Shown: positions 1 to 13,814 of the stretch, in pieces | Layout: every line of letters begins with the position of its first letter | Numbering within the stretch: position 1 is the first letter of the stretch | NCBI RefSeq assembly: GCF_028769735.1 | Contig: NC_088173.1 | Coordinates: 13,103,038 to 13,167,037 of the forward strand | Origin: Zonotrichia leucophrys gambelii | Lineage: Eukaryota; Chordata; Aves; Passeriformes; Passerellidae | Direction of reading: 5' to 3' | DNA: 64,000 nt | Made by a program: the position numbers and the translations under genes | The notes under the pieces: model-generated | The model's database searches: none | What the model saw: the letters and a program-made list of their open reading frames with translations, nothing else | What the model was told of the DNA's origin: nothing

Positions 1-1788
1 GTATTTTTGACAATGTGTTTGATATGTTAGTACTTCTAAGCAGCACTGTGTGCCTCTTCAGGAAGGCACAAATAATTTGTTTTGTACAATAACAAGCATG
101 TTCTTAGTACCTGGTAATCTGAATAAACCAAAAGTTAAATAATCTTTAAGGATTTATGTATAGAACAGTTGGCAAGAGAATTATGTTCAAGCTTGAATTA
201 TTTTAGAGCACTTATGAGGACAGAAATAAATAATTTGAATTTACCTTCTGTACAGCAAACATGCTCAGCACAACAACTGCACTCTTTAAGTAGCTCCTAA
301 TTTTACAAAGTACAATTTTAAAGGTATTTATATGTTAACAAACGTAGTTGGGTATAGATGTCTCTAAGGTGGCCCTGCTGCTATACTTAGGAAATGCTTT
401 CTCCTAGAAATACAGTCTAGATCTCTCATTTCTGCCACTGAGTAATTATGCATAATTACTTTAACTCCCAACTGTTTTTCTTGCCTATTCTATCCTTAAA
501 AGAAGAGCTTTTCTCAGTTCCCAGAAGATGAAGTGTAGCAGCTTACATACAGGCAGTAATTCCTGTGTGGACTCTTAGGTTTCTGTAACAGCTAGGAAGG
601 AAATACTGATGTGTGAAAAATAGAGGGACATAAGTATCCTCATGCCTTCCAGGTTTTTTCTGTCATCACTTTTTTTCTCTTGGGCTGGCATGTCCTAATG
701 TATGAGGCCTGATTATATTGCTTGGCTGTGACACCTTTAAAAGTATAAAAAACTAAATCTGGTTTAACTGTGGTAATTTTCCATAACTTTAATTTAAAAT
801 AGAAACATACTACATGCCATCTATATTCCTGCTTCTAATGAGATAAAAACAGTTCTTTAGGATTTAACAGAAGTGGGATTTTCTGTACTTGTCATCTGAA
901 CAAGTATAGTTATAGACTGAAAAATTCAGTAGTACTATGTGTGTTCCTTCTAGGAAAGCTCTGCTTCTAGTTCATAAATCCTAAATGCTTAGCAAGGATG
1001 TAATAGACTTTGAAAATTTAACTATCAAATGATGTTTCTGTTTGAGAATGGCTGAAATGGTTTCCCTGTAAGGCAGCTACTTCTAATGTGTTTGCTCATA
1101 TTCCTGCAGAGATTGCATACAGGCTCTTGCACACGCTTGCACACACAAGTGAGAATATTGGCTGCATGTTCTCTACTCTCCATAGCCTGGGAGTAGGCAA
1201 GTGTTTGCTCAAACCCAGTACTTCCCCTGAGGTGCTTCTTTACAGTTATTCGTCTGAAGTAGCAGCTTTTCAGAGAACCTTCCATTGCTACTATTCATGC
1301 TGATTAGTGCAGCTAATTGAAATTTGTGTTAGTGACTTGAGCTTAATTTTCATTTAAAAAAAAAAAAATCTTGTCCTCAGTTCATTAATCAGTTATGTCA
1401 ATTTAATGTTTTTAGTTTTGAACTCAAAAGCCCCAAAGCTTCTGTAGTGAATTGTAGTCTAACAGCACTTTCATAGAAAGAAGTTGTTTTTTTCATTTCT
1501 GTACTTTGTGGTGTATCTTAAAATGAGACCTAGAAAATCTGACAAAATCCTAAGAAACAAGCCACTTTAAAACTGAGTTTTGAGCTCCTCAGCTAGAGTT
1601 ATTGGTAATATAATTAATTCCAAGGTTATATTTCCTTTTTGCTGTATTTTATTTTAATTAAAAGGAACTGTACAGTAAAAGATACCAGATATGTACTGAA
1701 GCCTTTTAAATGCTTTAAAGTTTGCCTATTCTCTGTGGAGACCTGACAGTTGCTTGGTCTTAAGTGAATCTGCTCATTCCCTCTGATA
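1..1788. other. Non-coding unique sequence
   Basis: AT-rich sequence with stop codons in every frame at short intervals. No frame has recognisable protein motifs, and no RNA gene is visible. A run of 13 A occurs at 1356-1368. CpG dinucleotides are rare, as in methylated vertebrate non-promoter DNA. I see no element that I can name here. Confidence 0.7.
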
Positions 1789-1822
1789 CATAGATCACAG
1801 GCTGGAAGGAACTTTGTGCTGC
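1789..1822 (-). repeat. Possible CR1 LINE 3'-end remnant
   Basis: The stretch reads catagatcacag followed by gctggaaggaacttt. This resembles the reverse complement of the avian CR1 3' terminus, which is an ATTCTATG-type octamer repeat followed by the TTCCAACC block. Only about 35 bases are alignable by eye, so this may be chance. If real, it is a very old and very short insertion in minus orientation. Confidence 0.3.
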
Positions 1823-2304
1823 TTCTAGCAGGGATTCCTTAGAGAACACCTATTTCCAGGCTGGCTGTCACTGCAGTGTACTTACCACAGGGACTGAGTT
1901 TATGTGCAGTTTTGTGTTATTAATCTGTTGAGTGAAGCCATCTAATTATCCAATGTCTTGTATTTCAGCTCAATGTAGCATTTTTCACAAACTTAGTGAT
2001 GAATCTCAAATTGTGCTCTTGAGGATTGATGAATGCGCAGTACAAGCTAAAGGATGTCTTGTAAGATCAGTGGTATAAGCAGATTAATCTCTAGCTTGGC
2101 CAAGTAAAACTTACTGAAACTGAGCCTGGTGAACTTAGGTTCAGACCATGCTAGTACCAAGGCACCTTTTTCATAAGCTTGAACCATGCTGGTTTGCAGT
2201 ATGCAGTCTAAACATATTTTCGTTACTGACTGAGGGCAGGGGCAACTGGTAGCCCCAAAGAACATCAGAATTTTTCTCAAGGGTATAGTTTTGATTATAT
2301 TGGT

Positions 2305-2371
2305 ATGGGTCGACAATTCAACCAGATAATTTTAAAGGTTTCTTCCAAACTTGATTCCATGATTCTGTGTG
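2305..2371 (+). repeat. CR1 LINE 3'-terminal fragment
   Basis: The segment has the order expected of a CR1 sense-strand 3' end: a degenerate 'GGTTGGACTAGATGATCTTTAAAGG' analogue (caattcaaccagataattttaaagg), then ttccaaac, then the terminal octamer-like ccatgattctgtgtga. CR1 is the dominant LINE of birds. It has no poly(A) tail and ends in an octamer microsatellite, so severe 5' truncation to under 100 bp is typical. Divergence is high, so the insertion is old. It has no coding capacity. Confidence 0.65.
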
Positions 2372-3309
2372 ATATATCTGGTGTCTGACTACCCTGTTTT
2401 ACGGTGTCTTACTTATCCTGCATATTTTATAAGATGTGTGAACAGAAAACTGATTGTAGACCATAAGGACCCTTTTGATATTTCCTACTGTTTGCTTGAA
2501 TCTAGGCAATCAGGAGGGAAAAAAACCAAGAAAAATAAATCTGAAGTTCAAAGTCAAAATCTTTTTACATTTTAGTCATATTTTAAAGTTCTGTGGAAAC
2601 TCAACATACTGGAAGCAAACTATATAAGCTCCCTTAGGAAAAAACCAAAACCCTCCTGTGTCTGGTTTCTAGGATTTAGACATCTTGTTTTACTCTCTGC
2701 TTTTTCTTCCTTAATTGGGTTAAGGTATCCTTACTAAATCTTCTGTTGAGATTATTTCTATCGTGACAGTGCAGGAAGGCTGTAAATGATGAAAGTGCTC
2801 CAAGTGCCCTAATCCTGCACTCAGGAGTCACTTATCATGGGGACACTGCTATTAATGTGGGTTCCTGACAAGTAGTAATGAATATTTTATCATTTTATCA
2901 TTTTATCATTTTTCAGAATCATTTGAGCATACCCTATGAGTATGAGTAAATTAATATTTTCACATTTAAAACACTTACTAAGGTTGTGCTCAGATATTAC
3001 AAGACCTAATTGTTTATCTCTGAACTGCAATATATTCCTATAATGAAGAATCCTCTACTGAGTAAATTCCTATGGTTTTTGTAGTTATAGTGGCTATCCA
3101 TTAGCCTGAAAGGTCAAAACTATATAGACCTTCTGCTTTTTGTCAGGCCTTGTCTGACCTCTCACTGGCCCAGAAAATAAGGCAATCCCTCTGGGGCTGT
3201 TGGGGGGACACCAGTCATTCAGGGCTATCCAGGGGGGGTGAGCGTTCCCACAATTTAGGTGTGTTTTCTGTCTATGCTCTAGTTGCCTAATCTGATGAAT
3301 TCCAGGATT
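2372..3309. other. Non-coding unique sequence with small tandem repeat
   Basis: No gene is visible. The 8-mer ATTTTATC is repeated three times perfectly at 2884-2907, with a partial fourth copy to about 2912. Positions 3140-3290 are locally GC-richer, with G runs near 3202-3207 and 3231-3237, but have no splice or coding signal that I can defend. Confidence 0.65.
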
Positions 3310-3575
3310 GCAACACAACTGGTGTTTAAAAAGATTTAGGAGACTGTCTAGTCCAATCCACTCTGCTCAAATCTGGATAAGCTGCAGCAAGTTGCTCAGA
3401 ACCATGTCCAGACAGATTCTGAGCATCTCCAAGACTGGAGATTCAACAACCTCACTGGGCAACTTCCTCCAGTGTTCAATCACAGTAAAGTTTTAAAATG
3501 GATTTTCTTGTTTCAATCTGTTTTCTTTTCGCTTTGTTGCTCTTTCACTGGATGGCACTAAGACAAGGGAAAGAA
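3310..3575 (-). repeat. CR1 LINE fragment, antisense
   Basis: The plus strand reads as the reverse complement of the CR1 3' untranslated and terminal coding region. Recognisable blocks in order are: tctagtccaatcc; ctctgctcaaatctgg; gttgctcagaaccatgtcc; gagcatctccaagactggag; ttcaacaacctcactgggcaac; ttcctccagtgttcaatcacagtaaag. A more diverged part follows (gtttcaatctgttttc ... tctttcactggatggcac). The open frames crossing it are by-products of the repeat. The insertion is 5'-truncated and lacks a convincing terminal octamer at its 3310 side. Confidence 0.85.
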
Positions 3576-6500
3576 ACACTGCAACCATATACTTGGCAAG
3601 GTTAAACTTGTTATTTTTCAAAACCACACATGTTGCATGTCTGCACTGTAATGGTCTCTTACAGAATAAATACTTCCAGTACAGCGCTTTCTGTCTTGTA
3701 TGCTCAGCTGACCATTTCATATCAGTGACACAGTCCTCATCTTTACAATGAAATACCTCTAATGTGCTAAGGGTTTTGAGTTTTGAGAGCAATGCCTGTG
3801 CTGTAATGCAGACTAAGGTTTTCATCCACTGCTGTAATGAGGACCATTACTACCTTTTCGTGTCCTGACTCCGGAGGGAGATAATTTTGCATGTCACGAA
3901 TTTCAGTTCTCATAGCATGATCCTGAATTGGGTGTCCTTTATAGTTTGCAAGATTGCAATGCTCATGTCCAAAGTGCTATGGGTGCAATACGTTTGCAGA
4001 TTACACATTTTATAAAAATGACAGCCAAAACCTAAAAGCAAACAGAAAACTTGTATCACTGCAGAAAACCTCAGAGATGGACCTAGCAGATCACAAAATG
4101 GGTGTGCTGGTGTATTCATGTATTTTGTCCCTGCACTCTAACTTACTGTTTTGGTGCAAGTGAATGCTGTCACATCCAATAACTCTGTAAGAAGAATTAG
4201 GATTTAGTATGCTGAAACAACAAAGTATTCTTACTTTTTGAGAAATGCAGTCCATTGCATCTTCTGTTATTCAAACTGCCTTTGTTCAATTTCTCACATT
4301 ATCACTGAGGCAACTGCACATAAAAGTACGCCCGGGGTATTTCAGATATGGGTGGTGTTTTCAGGACTGGGAGTAGAGATGTGGAGTTGCTGCCATGCCA
4401 CTGACTACCTGCTGTGAAATCTGGCATGCATTTGGCTTCATCCATGGAACTGCTTCTGTAAGAGCTGTGCTTCTAAGAATGGTTAGAATGAGCTGCTCAG
4501 CCAGGAATGCTGATTTGCCCAGCATAGTGATATACTCCCTAGAAAAGCTTCTTTTGTGTTTAAGAGATGCAGATTAACACAGATAAGAATTTGTAGTAAG
4601 CCATCTAATACCAGTTGTCCGTTACTTAAATATTTATCACATGAAAATGCAACATGCTTAGAATAGTCAAAATGAAACAGTGTAAAGTAGATGCTCTGTC
4701 AAAAGGCTGGATATAATTATGAACCTTTGGATTCTACACATTTAAATTTCAGTCCTACAAAGTAACTGTGTCCTTCTCTGTATGTGCTCTCTTCCTTCCA
4801 TTCATTGTAACTCCACTAGGTATAAAGGATATTTATTTTACCTCGAATATTCAAATAGCCTGGTTCCACTCAAGACAAAATAGGTACTCTCTGTGTTCAT
4901 ATACATGATTGCTTGAGCATAAGTTAACAGATTTTAGTGCACTATTTGTATTTCAGTGTTATGAAATGTCCAAATTCTTTTAAAAGTATGTTTTGAATGT
5001 TATAATGTCATTGTGCAGCAGTGACTACTGAAAGCCTTCAGGACTGCTTTATTTCTCTGCGCATCACTCACCACTGGAAGTTTGCTGAGGCTGGTTAGTG
5101 AGTGTAAATGTTAATGAGATTAGCTTACAAATAGCAGCTATGGTTTACTAGAAAATGCTTCTTAAAGCATTGCTTTTTAAATAAAGCTTTTAAAATATCA
5201 GCATGAGTGGAGGAGGACTACAAGGATCCATCTTGAATAAGGAAACTGCCAAACATCTGCTATGTCAGGATCCCGGTTTATGATGCTAAGCCATAAACAA
5301 AGGACTCTTGGCCACGATTTATGATAATCACTGGCTAGAGCTACCTGCCAGAAATTATGCCTTCAGTAATCCAATTACATGACAGAAGATAAGAATCCAT
5401 GGTCAGGGCAGATTCCAGCATACAAAAGGCTTTTTCAATTTTTATAAGGTTTTCTGGGTTTTTTTTAATACCAATAAAAATTATACATGAAAATCCTAAG
5501 TAAACAGCTTTGTGATGGATTGTACCAGTGTGGCTGTATCTGTAATCAAAATACTGGGTGTCCTGTGGTAAGGCCCCAAGTCAGTAGAAGATGGAGCTTT
5601 CTCCTCATGGAAGGGGACGTGTTGTTGCTTCACTGCTTTACACTGGAAAGACAGAACTCTGGAGTGGAGTTCCTTTTTAGCAGGACTATGTGTAGTTGCC
5701 CACTTGAGGGGTGTTCTAGTGATGTTTTACATGTATTTTTTGAGCTTAGATTCAAGAATAACTCGGTCAAAATAATCAGTGGGGGGGTAAATTACCTTTA
5801 TGCTTAAAGTTTTTCAAAGAGGAGAGAGGTTTGTGCTAGTCTTTCCCAGACATACCCTGCTCCCTGATGCAGGGAGCAGTAGAGGGCATACAAAAGAAAT
5901 GCCATGTATTAATATTGCTTGGTAACCTATTTGCTGTACTAGAAGTCCTCATAGTAAAATTTTTCAGCATCTTAGTTTTCTGACCGTTAACAGCTGATGT
6001 GCTACTTGAAAAAAAGTAAGAATTATAGTTCAAATTCTCATTTTATACAGCTAAAAATATCTCTTAAGGGTTGGGACCTCTCTTCTTGAGAAGATCAGGG
6101 AGGCAAGAAAATTAGTTAATTGTTTTAAAGACAATAATTAAATTCAGAGCTGAAGTTTAATGTTTATTTTCATCTCATTCTGAGTGTGCAAGCTCTCCCA
6201 AAAATGAAACATTGATGCTTTATGCAGCAGGTCAGAGATTAAAAATACAAATTTATATTCATTCACTGATTTAAAGTGATTAATTTATCTGTTTTTGTGA
6301 TGTTTCAGTAAATTGCTTTATTAATACATTTAGATTTATTTTTTTCTGATCTAATATAGTCATACTCTATTTTTGTACAATAAACACTTAGTATGCAATT
6401 GTTTTACAGATTAAACACTCCCCATTTTACAATTGTTATTGAACTATGGATGTTGTGGGGGAGTGAATTTTTTTCTGTATCTTAGATTAATTGATTCATT

Positions 6501-9500
6501 TGAATTCAGTAATACCTAGACCAACCTCACTACTTAAAATTGTACCTCTCGTTACACACAGTTGAAAAAAAGAAAAGAGTAAATGAATTGGCTAAGGGCA
6601 GGGATTTTGCACAGATGGGACCTGGGATGGTATTGGGCCTGTAGGATGTTTTTTATGATCATGTGAATCTGTGTGACCATAATTGTAGTTTCAAATCTCA
6701 TTGTAAAATGAGAGCTAGCATTTTAGAAAAGAAATTTACTGGTAAAATGTGGTGGATGTCATCCAGAAAAAAAAAAGAAACTTTACAATGTTATTTTTAC
6801 AAGCACTTTAATAACTTGTGAAGGCTGGATATCCAATGAATGTTTTTCATTGTATTAACAATCCAGATATTTTTAAATAAAACTGTAACTGTTTTAAGTG
6901 TGCATTTAATGATATTTAAGATAATTAAATTATCTATTTGGGAAAAGACAAACTTCTTTCTAAGTTTATTTTAGGATTGCATCAGTTTTCAGTTATGCCA
7001 CAGCTTTTTATAGCATGGCTAGTGCTAATGATCTCATTCTCTTAACCTGATGATAAAAATAATGGAATACCTTGATTAACTTGAATGGCAGCTCATATTG
7101 ATATGGTGGTTATAATTAACCACACTGCAACAAGTTGTTACCCTGTGCTTTGTCTTACCTTATACAACCAAATAACTAGAATATGGTGGAGTGATTCAAA
7201 ACAAACAAAAAAAAATTAATCAGAGTGTGTCATAATAGGGCTGAGTATAATTTCTTTAGGAAGAAATCAGCCTTCTTTGTTTTTCAGAACACTTAAAAAT
7301 AAGTGAGACCAATCCCATACAGAGAGCGTGGCCAAAAATACCATCAGTATTTTCACATCTCTCTACAGACCATATATAGTGCAGGCAGGAGAGGTGTTGC
7401 TGCTTTCAAGGATATCAGAACTCCCCTGAGAGGTAAAAGACTGGACAAATTTTTCTGTAATGGCAAATTTTAAAAGGAGTAGACAGAGATGTGGATAACT
7501 CCTTTAAAATAGATAAATAGCTTTAGAGTTCTTAGAGGTTCTTTCTCTTTGGCTGCCTTTAGCTCAGTTTGACATAGGTGGGAAATGTTAGTGTGCTCTT
7601 ACCAGTTCTTCAGGCTGACTGCTTGCTCTGACATCTCTTCCCTTCTGTTTCAAGCCCCAACCCAAACAAACAGGCAAGAATTGTCAGTTTGGTAAGGTAC
7701 CTGCTTATGTTTCTATATTTGCTGCAAGCTTTGAAATGCTGGAAATGTGTGTGAATGTGAATTTATACAGTTTATTATGGTGGAACCAAATTCTCATTAA
7801 AATAAACAAGACACTATGAGAAGATATCGTTATGGTATTGTTATAATCTTATTTTTATAATGCCTTTCTGCAGTTTCCTTTTTACCATCAGTTCAGGCAG
7901 GACAGTGTCATTGAGGAGTGCAGACTGTTCAATAGCTTCTAGTAACTAGCAGGAATGAATCTTAACTGCATCATCAGCTGTTTAACTCAGTATAAGTGTC
8001 CTTTTAGTGATATGTAAATCAGCATGACATTATGAAAGACAAATATGATGGTACCCTCTTAGAGTATGTGGAAAACTTGCAGGAAAGTGTAAAAGGAGGC
8101 ACTGATTACTCCTGATGAAAGAGGAAATTTGTGAGATCTCAATGATGAGCATGAGTTAATACAATTCTGAAGTGCATGGAACTTGAGGCTACTAAAACTA
8201 GTGCAAGACTTGCAGAAATTCAGAATAGGTTCCTTTGAGTTCAGCATATCAAGCACTGACTTCTCATCATACAGTTTTCCATCCACTGAGCTAGCTACTT
8301 GCAGAGTTAGGGCTCCTACCTACCACTTAACCAAATGTTAGTGCTAATTCTGGCATCTCCTGTAGGTGGGAGCCCAGGCAGCAGAAGAGGCTGAGTTGTT
8401 TTTCTGTTCTCTTCTAAAGTATGCTCTTAGCAAGCCAGTCTTTCAACAGACTATATATAAATTAAGCTGATTAGTCTCAGAAATGTATATATATCACTCT
8501 GTTTATAGACCTTCAATGGATGCTAATTCATTGACAAAGTGTGAAAGTGTAACTTTTCAGCTAAAAAGACTAGGTGTCAGCTCATTCCTTTGGAATGTAC
8601 AGTATGTGATTATATAATTTCCTGGCTGGTGACATCACTGATGACCAACCAAAAAGATTATACTTCTGACCATGATTTCTATTTGTAATATCCTAAATAT
8701 CAAAGATTAGAATAACTATTTGGCTTAGCATTTTTTGGGTAGAATTATAAACAAAACTGCTTTAATATTTTTGAATATGTCTGATTCTGCCAACCAAAAA
8801 TGGTATAAAGTTTTGAAACTAAGTTCTGATTGCACTGGACTTTCAGGAGGGAAATGTAGGAATCTGTTTAAAGAAGTAGCTATTCCCTAGAGTCTGAGTG
8901 CTTGACAGCAGGGACATGTTTTAGCTCAGCTGATGTAATGGACACATATTCCTCAGGATGTGGCCAGTAATGAATGGATGTTTTTCATAAGTAGCTAGTG
9001 TTCTAAAATAACATCAAGCTACAGCAAGTGATAAGAAAATAAATTGTTTAGTTAAGTTAGCCCTTTTAGAAGATAGGAATTTTACTTTAGACTTCCTTTG
9101 GCTTCCCTGGAAATTCCTTATATTTATCACTAGATTTAATGCTACTGTCATTAAAACACTAGAGCTTTGCATTTGATCAGACCACAGTAAAAGATTTAGA
9201 GTTCCTTACGAAGAAGGCATACAGTATCACTCAGATTTTATTTCCTCATTGTAGAGTGCCTGTTGTAGTCCTAAAGACAAGAAACTAGCTCTGAATATTT
9301 CCCAGCTTTCAGTGGAAGTGTTGGAAGGACAGCTTGGTGCTAGGTTTTTGGCTCTTAGAAGTGTTCTCAAAGTGTACATTGCTGCAGTGTAAATCTTCAA
9401 TTTCACAAAGCAGATGCTTGTAGGAAGGCTTGGCCACTGGGGCCCTGCTGGTGGTACCAAGGGGACAATTGTGTTATTGGTAGAATATGAAAGAGAGAGA

Positions 9501-12500
9501 TGGGATGGCTGTACCCACACTACCTACATTTTGGGCAGGATGTGATGCTAGCTGTTCCTCTTCAGTAATAAGGAGCAAAGATCTCACGTTAGGAAATTCT
9601 GAAGTCACTGAAAAGTGACTTTCCTGGCCTTCCTATGAGTGCCAAGTGAAAAGATTTATCTCTTTCCAGCATGATTTATCTTATTGTTTGCTGTGAGGTC
9701 TTTCTCCTGTCATTTATCTGTCCTAAGGGATAGGATATGGCTAATCCATAGACAACAAACCATTTTGATGTGGCTTATCCAAAACAATTTACATGCTTCA
9801 GGGTAGTCATGAAAGCTCCCTGATAATTCACTGTGGTGCAATTGTGTAGAGCATTCCCTGGCAAAGGCAGCTCACTCTCTTGTAAACTTGTTTTCAAATG
9901 CTGCACAGGAGAGAAGTGCAAGTTCCCTGTTTTTTGAAAATTGTCTTGCATCAGTATGGAACAGTAGGCTGAGTTTTATTTGGAGCCTGGGAATACACAT
10001 ACACCCACTCAGTACTCCCTTGAAAGGTGTTAGCTGTGCAGAATTAGAATAACTGCTCAGTTCAGAGCTGTTATCAGTAATTCCATTGTAGCTCCTAATT
10101 ACGACTAACAGTTTTTATCAAGAGCTATGAAAGTTCACACAGCTACTCTTGTTGAACAGAGTTCACACTTCTATTACTCAAGGAACACAAATTCTTGAGA
10201 AAATATCTCAATCATAAATATCCTTTATGAAAATATCTCAATCTTCATATTTATTTTTTATATTTTCATCAGATATGACAATCCTTGTAAATCAGTGTCA
10301 ATTCTGTCTATCACTTCATTTATTTCTGCTGCTGTCTCTGATTAATAAAGGTATATAAATACAAGGGCAAATATAAAAAATGAGAGAAGAATCCTGAAAA
10401 TCATTACTTGTTCCACATAATTTTGTTTCACATGCTACCCTTTAGTGGCACGTGTAATTTCACCTGTTCATTTACCAACAGTAGGTACGTTGAAAATAAA
10501 TGTCTGTGAAGCAGTAAAGGAGTTTACCGCTTAAAATTTACCAATGTGATTTCTGAATGCTCTATTGGATTTTCTTGGAACTTTTTAAAAAATAATTTTA
10601 TTACTGTTCAGAAAATCAAATTACTAGATCTTAAGAAATGTAATGAAAAATTTTGGAAAGGAAAAAGAAACCAAAACAAAAAGAGTCCAAACCAAGCCTG
10701 TCTGATTATTTACCAAGGTGTACCCTTTAAAGATTTTGGAGCTTGAAATTTTTATTATAGTAGAAAAACTTACTTAAATTAAGGACCTGATAACAATGCA
10801 CAGCTGTGGAATCTTTTTTTTTTTATTTTCCCCTCAAATCTTTGCCTAAATTCTAAATCTGAAAGAAGGAAGTCTTCAGCTTTATACAGTGAACCTCTAC
10901 CTCCTTCAGGCTCTTGGAAATTGCTCTTCTCATTGTGAAATAAGTCACCATAGTATAACTTTGAATATTCTCTCTGCTGTGAATCATGCTTTTCAGATCC
11001 TTTTAGTAACAAAGAATTCTTTTTCTTTCAATAAAAATAATTGATTCCACCTACATTTTCTTTGGGGACTCCGTGATTACTGTCAGAACAGAAACCTCAA
11101 CTGTACCTCAAGTTATACCTCAAATACTTGTTAAAAAAAACCCCTCTGCTAGTAATTAGCTGTAAGAGCAGAAGCACTGAAAACAACTGGCTGTGAAAGA
11201 TGTTTTTCATTGCAAACTACAAAACTATACTGAATGGATGAAACTGAATTTTGTTGTGGTTTTTTTTGTGTGTGTTGTAAGACTGACTCACTGCCACTTC
11301 TTTTCTTGATACTACAGGTCTTAAAAGGAATTTTCTGACCACAAAGTGTGTAAAATGAAAACTGAGATTTGTCCTTAATCAAATCCCAGGACTCATTCCA
11401 TAAGGAATAAAATTTTCATTGTCCATTAATTTAATTTTCTAATATATTTGCATCCTTTGAAATTCATAGTATTAATTATTAAGTCTTATTTCTTCAGTTG
11501 TGTATTAAGTTGTTCTTAGCAAGATGACTAGGTGTTGAAGAACTATTCAACTTCCACCACTATCTCTTTATTCTGTCAGAGCCATGGCCAATCTGCACCA
11601 AAAAGATCACATTATGTTTTCTAAAAGCAGGGGAGTTTTATACTTTTTCTAAATTCTTGTAGCTTGTTTTCCATGGTTGTAACTAGATCTTTACATTTGT
11701 AAATAAGTTCTGGATGAACTCAGACAAATAATGGAAGCTTACATGTCAGCAATACTGTTCTGTAAAAGCACATTAACCAGATGATCGAATCTGTCTGGAG
11801 CAATTTAGTAGATTAGGATTTAATAAGTGGGAAGAGAATGATAAATCTGGGTAGGAAATGTGCATCCTGCAGTCTAGACTGCTTTCTTCAAGAGTGGCCC
11901 TGGCTGTGGTCCTCAGCCTTTGGGGCTCGCGTGGCCTAACAGTAAATGGCCGCAACTGTAAAGCTGTGGTTCAGGTCTTAAAGCTGTGATATAGCAAAGG
12001 TGCTGCTAACTTGGTAATTACTGTGCCTCTGCAGGGAAAAAGGGGCAGTGTGACAAAGTATGAGCAGTTGCTGTACGATGCCTCTCCCCTTCCCCCTTCT
12101 GGAATGCTGACAAAAGGTGGACAAAATAAATGTTTTGTGTTTTCTGTGTATGGATAAAGGACTTGCACAGGCTAGAGGTGGACAGAGAGCATGCCCTGCC
12201 TTTTTCTTCTGTATCCCTGAATTTAGAGCCAGAACCTAGTAGTGTGAGGGTTTGCACAGTGGAATTGGAGCGAGGATTGCACCTTACAGTCAACTGAGCA
12301 AATGCAAGTCAGTTATGTGCTCCTAACTGGGAAATGGAATTCTGTTTCACTTTGGACAGGTACACTAGAAATACCAGTTCTGTCTCCTCATACATTTTCA
12401 AAACTCTGGGCTGTTGTTTCACTTAGAAGCTTGAACATTTCCTCAATTTTGACCTTGGCCAATGAAAAAAAGCCCCAGCTTGGTACTCATAAATGTAATA

Positions 12501-13809
12501 GTGTATTCAAAGTTACTCTATTTTTAATATATGCCACTTGAGAACAAGAAAATGATAAGTCATTAAGTTTTCTGATAAGTCATTAAAAAGTAGGAATGTA
12601 TTTGGAATTCTTCACACCAAAATGCAATAAGATTTTTCCTGTCTGTTCCTGACTATTTTCTTTAGTCATGTTGAATATAAAGTCAAGTTTATTGACTGTA
12701 TATCAAAGTTTGCAAGCGGGAAGTTAAAATTCAAAAAGCTGCCACTGGAAGAAATGATGGGTTTAGAGGAAAGCAACTGGGCCAATTGATTAAGGCCTTG
12801 TCCAGGACTAAAGGCAGTGACAGTGAAAATCATCTATCTCACCATGTGGAGTGATGGAGGTTGGCACTGGTGTGACATCAGATCATAGGGTATGTCTGGG
12901 AAGCTGGAGAGAAAAATGGTGAAAAAAGCAGGAAGGTAAAATTCCTTGATGTTGTAGCCATTGGCCCATTAGATGATTTGGGGCAAGTTGCTTGTCTGTG
13001 CTGGCTTACCTACCTCAAAGTGGCAGTATTTTTATCTTTGAAGAGCTTCTTAATTGTTCTAACATTGTTCAGATTTCCTTCAGCTTCAGGCACTTTGAAG
13101 TCATTGAAAATCTTTAGCTCTAGAAAAGTTGAGATGTTTTTATATTAGCTGGCTAAACACAAAAAAGGTTGAATGAATGTTGAGTTCCAGACACTGACAG
13201 CTATAAGTATGTTGTAGGTACATCCATTTGCACATCTAGTGAAACCCTTACAAAGGATCGGTAAACTGAGTATAACTAAGATTAGTCTGACTTGGGTGAA
13301 TTGCATGAACAACATTTGGCTTTATAATTCCAGAGATGTTTTAGAAACCTTGCACCCTCATCCTGGTTGCCATCTCTGAATTTTAAGTCAGGTTTTTCTA
13401 ATAATTTTGGGCACTGAGACATCTTTCTATTCCTAAATAAAAGCTTATCCTTTACAAAGAATACCAGAATTTTCATATTTCTTGTCCTGTTTTTTCACTC
13501 CTTGAGGAGAGAAGATGTAATAACATCCTTCTTGTTCAGATACAATCAGCAACAACCAGATGAAAACATGACACTTACAGTGAGTTATGGGTAAAGTTAT
13601 AGGCCTGTCACAAAACAGTAGTGTCATGCTGGGCCATTGCTCTGTGGCCAGTCAGAAAGATTTGTTAACCCTTCTGCTTTTAAGCTTTAGTGTTGTTGCA
13701 CTGGAATTACTCTACCTGATAAGCATGAGAGACCTGTGGCTTGCACTAAGCAAATTACTGTCAGCTAGAGGTGGTCAGTTATAAATTAAAAGCAGGATAG
13801 GTTTTTTTC
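3576..13809. other. Long non-coding stretch
   Basis: About 10 kb of AT-rich, CpG-poor sequence in which I recognise no exon, RNA gene or transposon. Small structural items are: a 10-bp-arm hairpin at 5857-5879; a 15-bp unit repeated with 30-bp spacing at 10199-10243 (GAAAATATCTCAATC); and a 14-bp unit repeated with 20-bp spacing at 12553-12586 (TGATAAGTCATTAA). The 97-codon minus frame at 9227-9520 and the 106-codon plus frame at 5487-5807 show no family resemblance. They lack bounding splice signals that I would trust. The stretch is consistent with intergenic DNA or a large intron. Confidence 0.65.
5857..5879. repeat. Perfect short hairpin, 10-bp arms, 3-nt loop
   Basis: CTGCTCCCTG (5857-5866) is followed by ATG and then CAGGGAGCAG (5870-5879), its exact reverse complement. 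The stem is GC-rich relative to its surroundings. Function is unknown. The loop is too short for a microRNA precursor. Confidence 0.9.
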
Positions 13810-13814
13810 AGTTT
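13810..13814. repeat. Target-site duplication, left copy (AGTTT)
   Basis: AGTTT immediately precedes the first TG of the LTR and is repeated exactly after its terminal CA at 15162-15166. A five-base duplication is the size generated by ERVL-type integrases. It confirms that both ends of the element are intact. Confidence 0.9.

Noticed and set aside
3493..3825. 110-codon minus-strand frame
   Set aside because: About a quarter overlaps the CR1 fragment and the remainder shows no motif. There is no splice context or promoter.
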